64,000 nt of DNA, from positions 5,296,001-5,360,000 of the forward strand of contig CM064862.1 in NCBI GenBank assembly GCA_032719365.1. Direction: 5' to 3'. The translations under genes and the position numbers were made by a program. The stretch comes from Prinsepia uniflora (lineage: Eukaryota; Streptophyta; Magnoliopsida; Rosales; Rosaceae). Positions 58,506 through 64,000 of the stretch are shown here, one piece after another (position 1 is the first letter of the stretch; every line of letters begins with the position of its first letter). A model generated the notes under the pieces. The model was not told where the DNA came from. It did not search any database and was given only the letters and a program-made list of their open reading frames with translations.

Positions 58506-61351
58506 TGACAGGGACCCGCCCCGATCCCCCGGGGACCACAAGGGGACGTGCCCTGCTCCCGTCTGACACCCGAACCAAAAATCCCGATTTTAGCCTTAAA
58601 ACTTAAATGCATAAATGTCTGAATTAAAAAGTCATACATATTCCAAATTTAACCGATGTCAGACAAGGGATACAATTTAAAATACAAATCCGAGCACGAC
58701 ACTAGAAAGGAAAATCCTGCGGGTGATCCGATCCGACAGGGGTTCAGGTGCGCAGTGCAAAATCTATGCCTCAGCCTCGGGGTCCTCACCAACCTCAGCA
58801 ATACGACCTGGAGGGGTTACCAAAACATGAAAGGTGAGTGGGGCGAAACTCAGGTTTGTAAAAACAGTATAATAAGGAAAATACATGCTTTACCCCTCCG
58901 TTTTCCAAAACATGCATGCAACAGTATTTAAAAACCATAAATACGTGTAATATATCACAGCATCATATTAAGCCAGAAATGTAATATAAACCCAGCTACT
59001 GCACCATACACAACCGATATTGACATCCCAGATGTCCGACGTCCCTGACGTCCAATAGTGGTCACAGTCCCAAGGCTACGCGTGCCACCCGGGGTCTCAA
59101 ATCCCGAGTCCAATCTCCGAACCCAGTTCGGTTATGGCATCCCAGATGCCTAGCGTCCCAGACGCTCGACGTCCCAGACGTCCAATAATAGCAATCCTGC
59201 TCCTGAGTCATCCTACGGTCCGGCACTTCCGTAGCATGACCCCTCGCAGGCAATGCACCGTGACCGCTCCGGGGTACCACATCCGGAGGAGACAGTATTA
59301 TACGGTGGATTATACAGTGCAGTACCCAAGATAGTCATCGTATCCACAAGTATATGTAACTAGATATATACAATATAAAACAATATTCATTTTCCGTAAA
59401 ACGGGCCTCAGCCCAACACCGTAAAACGTGTCACAGCCGTAAATCGAGATAATCAAAATCCATTAATGAATCACGCACACATTTAGATATACGGAAATGA
59501 AAACGGTTATGCATGCAAGAGTTAATAAAAACGGGCCCACTCACAGTACGCTCCCGCTGCGAATAACGCGCGTACGAACTTGTCTCCGGAATTAACGTAA
59601 GTTCCCTGTCATTTCCAATCACACACAAGTGTCATTATAGGTCCTTAAAATACCCTCAAAAAGTCCGAAATAGAAACCGGTTCGGGAAAGCCGGCCAACA
59701 CGCTTCCCGAGACATCCGGCCCTAAACTGACCTTCCTCACTATCTCAGATCAACATAGTTATTTCACAGAAAATGTCCAAAATGATGAAAGGATTAAAAG
59801 TCATGTTGACCGTGTTCCGAGATAATGCTCAACGCGCCCTCACGCGCCGTCCAAAGTGGCTGCGCGTGAAAGTCACGCGCTGTTACAGTGTCACTGCTAC
59901 AATGTCACCGTCCTTGCCCGATTTACTGTAATTTGGGTCTGCGACCCGCGGGGTGACCCGATTAATTAACCGTCTATTTCTACTTAATTTCTTTCCTTCT
60001 TGATTCTAACATGTTCTAAAGTCATTTAATTACAGTTCTCAGTCCACTAATCAACTCGACAAGCCTTCAACCATCCTATCCAAACCCGAATAGCTACACA
60101 GGTCAAACCTCAGAACACCTCCAAACTATCACCATTGTCCAATTAATTTATACAAAAGCATACTAGGACCTAGACTAACAAAATAGAACCATCGATTGAA
60201 CGAAACATCACCTGAAAGTAGCCGTCCAAACGCTGCGATTTCCTCTGCACACGGCGGTCATCGTCCCAGCTCCTCCGTGGCTGGTTGTCGTCGATTTAGA
60301 TATGGACAGGTTCCAACTGTTCCCAGAAAGCTCACTCAGTGATTAGTTTCGTCCGAAAGACCGTGGAAATTGAACTCGGATTTTCCCTTCAAATCGGTTT
60401 TTCTCAGAACTGGAACTTGGGTTCCTGGGCAATTCCTCGATCACACTCTTCGAATCTTGCACGGTTAGGTTTTTGCTACTCCCAGAAAGCTTCCCCAGTG
60501 TTTAGATCGATCTCAAAACCCGTAGAGATTGAATTCGGAAAATTTCCCCCCAAAGACCCGAAACTGTTCTTCACTGTTTCTCCCCGTCTCTCTCAACTCT
60601 CAGCCTCACACAGACACCAAAATGAACCCGTCACTCACTCCCCTTGCGCGGTTAATCGATCAAGGCGTCCAACACCCGTGGGAGACACTCACAGATCGCA
60701 CAGAAGCTTGCAGCCCGCACACAGAGTCCATAACCGCATTTTCAATCCTACCCGTGGTCTGCAACAGCCTTAAACTACACTCCCACTAACTTAAACTACA
60801 TAAACAATACTCACAAACCAGTCCACTAAGGTTTAAACTATTTGCACGCCCAAAAACACCACGGCATGGCCGTGTCCCCTGTTTTTTTCACGGTTGCTGC
60901 TACAGTAACCGTGCAAAAAGACCAAAATGCCCTCAGGGCAGAAATTACCAAAATGCCCTCCAACTTCCGTGACTCACAACTCGGTCATCCGATGTCCGTT
61001 TCACGCGTGCCGTCTGTCGTTGTAGTCAGGGCATCGAGACGAATCTAATGGTCTTCGGGTCGTGTGAAAATTCCCGGTACATCAAAAAGTCAACTTTTTC
61101 CCCTAACTCGTCCAAATTACGGTAATGCCCCTGAACTTCCGATAGTCATGAGTTTTTCCCTGATCGTCCGAATTGGACGTGCCACCTGTCTGTGAACTCG
61201 TGACGTCCCGAACTACGTCACGGTCACTGGTCAAAGTCCATTTGACCCATAACCCAAAAAGGAAACAATTGGCCATAATCCACAGGGGTAAAATCATCAC
61301 TTCATACATTAAATTACAATATTACAATCTGTGAATTTCCGGGGTGTTACA
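58506..61351 (-). repeat. 5' LTR of the Tekay-like element
   Basis: 2,846 bp; about 1.3% different from 51079-53925, including a one-base length difference near 58895. Confidence 0.95.
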
Positions 61352-63834
61352 TCATTTACCCTCCAGTTTATCAAACCTGCATGCATAGGGAAAAACATAT
61401 GAAGCATAACCACTGGCTTTCCAGCCAAACCACATAACAAGTTAAATCCCGGCTCTCAGGCCAAAACATACGAACACATAGTCACCTGGCCATACAGACC
61501 AGAACTCGTACTCAATACCAGTACGTAATCATAATCAACATCAAGCAATACTATGCACAAGTTCACAATCAATGTAAATAGTCACACAGTCACATCCGCA
61601 CTACGCGTAGGCCAATCTCGGGAACTGCACTCAGGCACCATCCGAGTCATATCTATCATGTCTGGGAACTGCACACGCATCCTCTAGACGTCTCATACCC
61701 GGGAACTGCACTCACGCAACATCCGAGTCACGTCTGGGCACTGCACTCGCATCATCCAGCATGATCCAGTATCCAGTAACCACAATCACAATCACAATCC
61801 ATACCACAACACATATCAATCATATCCATGACCTCAAATCAAGTCATAAGCATTCCCGACAGAGTTTCAGGCTCAAATACCAATTATACGTAAATCCGTG
61901 AAATCACAATGAAATCATTAAGAATAATCCAGAAATCATCCTTGACTTACCAATTCATCAAAATATCCATTTTGAAATCATTTTGACTCCGGGCCTAGCC
62001 CAAAATACCATTTGCACATTTCGTCGAAAAACGTGCCCGAAAGACCGATTAAAATATTCATTAAATCACACATAAGCATGCCACATTATCAAGAGATCAT
62101 TGCAAGTCAAATCATGCAATCAATCATGTAAAACATTTAACTATGCATGCATCATAGTTTAGAAAACAAACGTCCACTCACACACCGTCCAAACCGCTCG
62201 TTTCCCGCGCTGCATGCGTTTCCGTAATTTTCGACACTTGCCAGGAATCCCGAATCCTGTCCAAAATCATTACTCAGGGTCACTAGGGACCTAATTATCA
62301 TCATATTAATTTATCATAATTTTCCGGGAATTTAATATTAATTAAATACGTAACATAAACCTTCGGACCCTCGAAACATTATTGAGACGTTGTCCGATCG
62401 ACTCGCAACCAAAACCAAAAATGTTCGTTACACTAAATAGGACAAGTTTCATGTTGAACTCACCTCGGGATTCTCCCTCACGCGCCCCCACGCACCGCCG
62501 TGAGTGGCTGCGCGTGGGTGCCACGCGCTTGCTACAATATCAATGAACAGTCTCCTTTCTCACCCGTTTACCTGGTAAATGGAGCCTACGACCCGCGTGC
62601 TAACCCGACTCCATTTCCATCAATTCAACATCGAATTCTACAATTCAATCGTCCGTTAGCATCTTTGTAGACTGAATTAGGGTTCTGTGAAGTCAAGAAC
62701 ATCAAACCTTACCTGAATCCACACGATTCAAGTTTGAACATCGAAGCATAGCCGGTTACTGTTCATCATCCAATCGTTATCAATTATCCATGTTTTCCTT
62801 CAATTGATGCATCAGGAAGCATCGTGGAGTTCTAATAAACATATTTCCACGATCAATTTCACAGTTTCATGTCCTCAATTCCACAACCCAAGCTCGAACA
62901 TTCAAAGTTGTCCCCCTCTCTGTTCTAAGGCCAAACGACCCCAATTTCTTTCGTTCTTAATCTGGTTCGACTCGTCTCACTCCCAGGGAGCTAAAGGAAT
63001 CATCAATTTCATTCAAAAACAGCTAGGAAATCGAAATCGATCTTAAAGCCCTTTAATGGTTTCTCGGGTTTTATAGTAGGTTTCAGGTGAATTCGAGGTC
63101 CCTAATGAACCGTCTCATTTCCTTTCTTTTCTTCTCTCAATTCCCCCTTCAGTCCCTCTGTTTCTTTTTTGAATCTACCTATCAATTCATATATATTGAT
63201 CAAAAACCAAACGGGTGAGTTCATATCCGTTTTGATTTGAATATTAAACCATGTTTTACACTAACCTTGCAATTATGGTGACAAATGTCATCAAGAGATC
63301 AGCCCTTATCCTCATTAACTAACTCAGCCACTTAATGTATCTCTGCTGTGGCAAATTACTATTTTACCCTTGTTATAACAAATTACCAAAATGCCTTGCA
63401 CAGTTCTAGACCCATAACTTTTTCGTTCGGACTCCGATTGACGCATGCCGCCTGTCTACGGATTCAGCGTCCCGAGATCTATCCAACGGTACTTCCGGAA
63501 ATTCCAAACAATGTCCCGATCAAAAAGTCAACAAATGACCCATGTTGACCAATTTACCAAATTACCCTCAAACTTCCGCACGTCATAACTTTTCCTCGAA
63601 TGTCGGAATCGGGCGTGCCACCTGTCTATGAACTCGTGACGTCCCGAACTACGTCACAGTCATCGGTCAAAGTCCGTTTGACCGCTCGAATAAAAAGTCA
63701 ACCGTTCGCCCAATTCTAGGGGCAAAATCGTCATTTTCCTTCAAAATTTCCGAATTTTCTCTTTTTGAATTTCCGGGTCATTACATGGCCGGCCTTGTGC
63801 TTAGGTGGTCGGTCGATATGGTATCAACAAGTAT

Positions 63835-64000
63835 TTAGTGAGATATAGGGTTCGATACCACTCATCTCCAATTCCTTAAATTTGATAATTCAATTTGAAG
63901 TTCCACTTTAGTTAAGGTTGGCAATAGATATGATCATATCAAATTCGTGTCGTTTCATGAATTCTATTTTGTCCAAATATACCCAATTTTTTTAATAATT
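63835..64000. other. Flanking AT-rich DNA
   Basis: Host sequence that continued from 50302 before the region-B insertions. No feature seen. Confidence 0.5.

Larger units (their letters stand above)
51079..61351 (-). mobile_element. Full-length Tekay/Del-like chromovirus, 10,273 bp
   Basis: LTRs of about 2,847 bp (58506-61351 is 5', 51079-53925 is 3') with TCATT on both sides (51074-51078, 61352-61356). Primer site TGGTATCAGAGC at 58502-58491 and polypurine tract ATGGGGGGAAGGT at 53938-53926. The gag-pol frame ends with a chromodomain-like tail (LVKVLWRNQNVEEATWEP), and with the very long LTRs this points to the Tekay/Del clade. I counted some 35-40 LTR differences, roughly 1.3%, so it is older than the TAT and LARD copies. 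Confidence 0.95.
50839..63785 (-). mobile_element. Solo LTR split by the Tekay-like element
   Basis: TGACAGGACCCATCCC at 50839 and GGGTCATTACA ending at 63785, with TGGCG and TGGCC as flanks (4 of 5). Own sequence is 50839-51078 plus 61357-63785, about 2.7 kb. The second piece includes a block of GGGAACTGCACTC-type repeats at about 61619-61760. Confidence 0.8.
50303..63829 (-). mobile_element. Solo LTR of a second TAT-type family, split by a later insertion
   Basis: Sequence at 50303-50838 and 63786-63829 (about 575 bp) resembles the TAT LTR at 3789: TGTTTGATCC start, ACACCGGTGTGGTGTCGGCC, CTCCGATGCTTAAG, TATTTATAGTAGC (TATA box on minus), and CAACA end. Flanks GGTAT (50298-50302) and AGTAT (63830-63834) match at four of five bases. 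Confidence 0.75.

Overview
This is nuclear DNA from a flowering plant, most likely a woody eudicot. The evidence is spliced GT..AG genes with plant family signatures, dense nested LTR retrotransposons, a Cassandra element carrying 5S rRNA sequence, and Mutator-type MITE structure. A Rosaceae-like source is a guess and the sequence does not prove it. Three host genes are supported, all on the minus strand: a clade-D protein phosphatase 2C (156-2471, 4 exons, 382 aa), a small unidentified nuclear-looking protein (26422-28005, 2 exons, 148 aa) and the DNA polymerase delta small subunit POLD2 (29728-33790, 14 exons, 443 aa). Exon junctions were worked out by hand and keep the reading frame throughout.

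Region C (3784-24743) is a 20.95-kb Ty3/gypsy TAT-lineage element on the minus strand. It has 490-bp LTRs, a 5-bp target duplication GTATG, a tRNA-Asp-type primer site, gag-protease, RT / RNase H / second RNase H / integrase, a 110-bp tandem repeat, and an intron-containing gene on the opposite strand with its own TATA box and poly(A) signal. A second element sits inside that antisense gene: a 9.6-kb non-autonomous LARD-like retrotransposon (8298-17893, TSD CGACG) with 3,120-bp LTRs and a non-coding interior.

Region A (about 36252-50262) is a nest of solo LTRs. A decayed LTR is split by a plus-strand solo LTR (36773-39764, TSD AGTAA) and a minus-strand solo LTR (40513-49317, TSD CTAGG). The latter is itself split by a Cassandra TRIM (42312-43095, TSD AAAAC), another solo LTR (43147-46483, TSD AACCG) and an unrelated 2.1-kb solo LTR (46913-48998).

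Region B (50303-63829) is a solo TAT-type LTR split by a long solo LTR (50839-63785), which is split in turn by a complete 10.3-kb Tekay/Del-like chromovirus (51079-61351, TSD TCATT). Its gag-pol frame carries three in-frame stops. The two or three intergenic stretches left over hold MITE-like inverted repeats and small tandem duplications.

The most unusual pattern is shared by all the long LTRs. Each has arrays of very short hairpins with 4-6 bp arms and an almost invariant 5-nt loop. The arm sequences differ from hairpin to hairpin and between families, yet pairing is kept. I know of no description of this.
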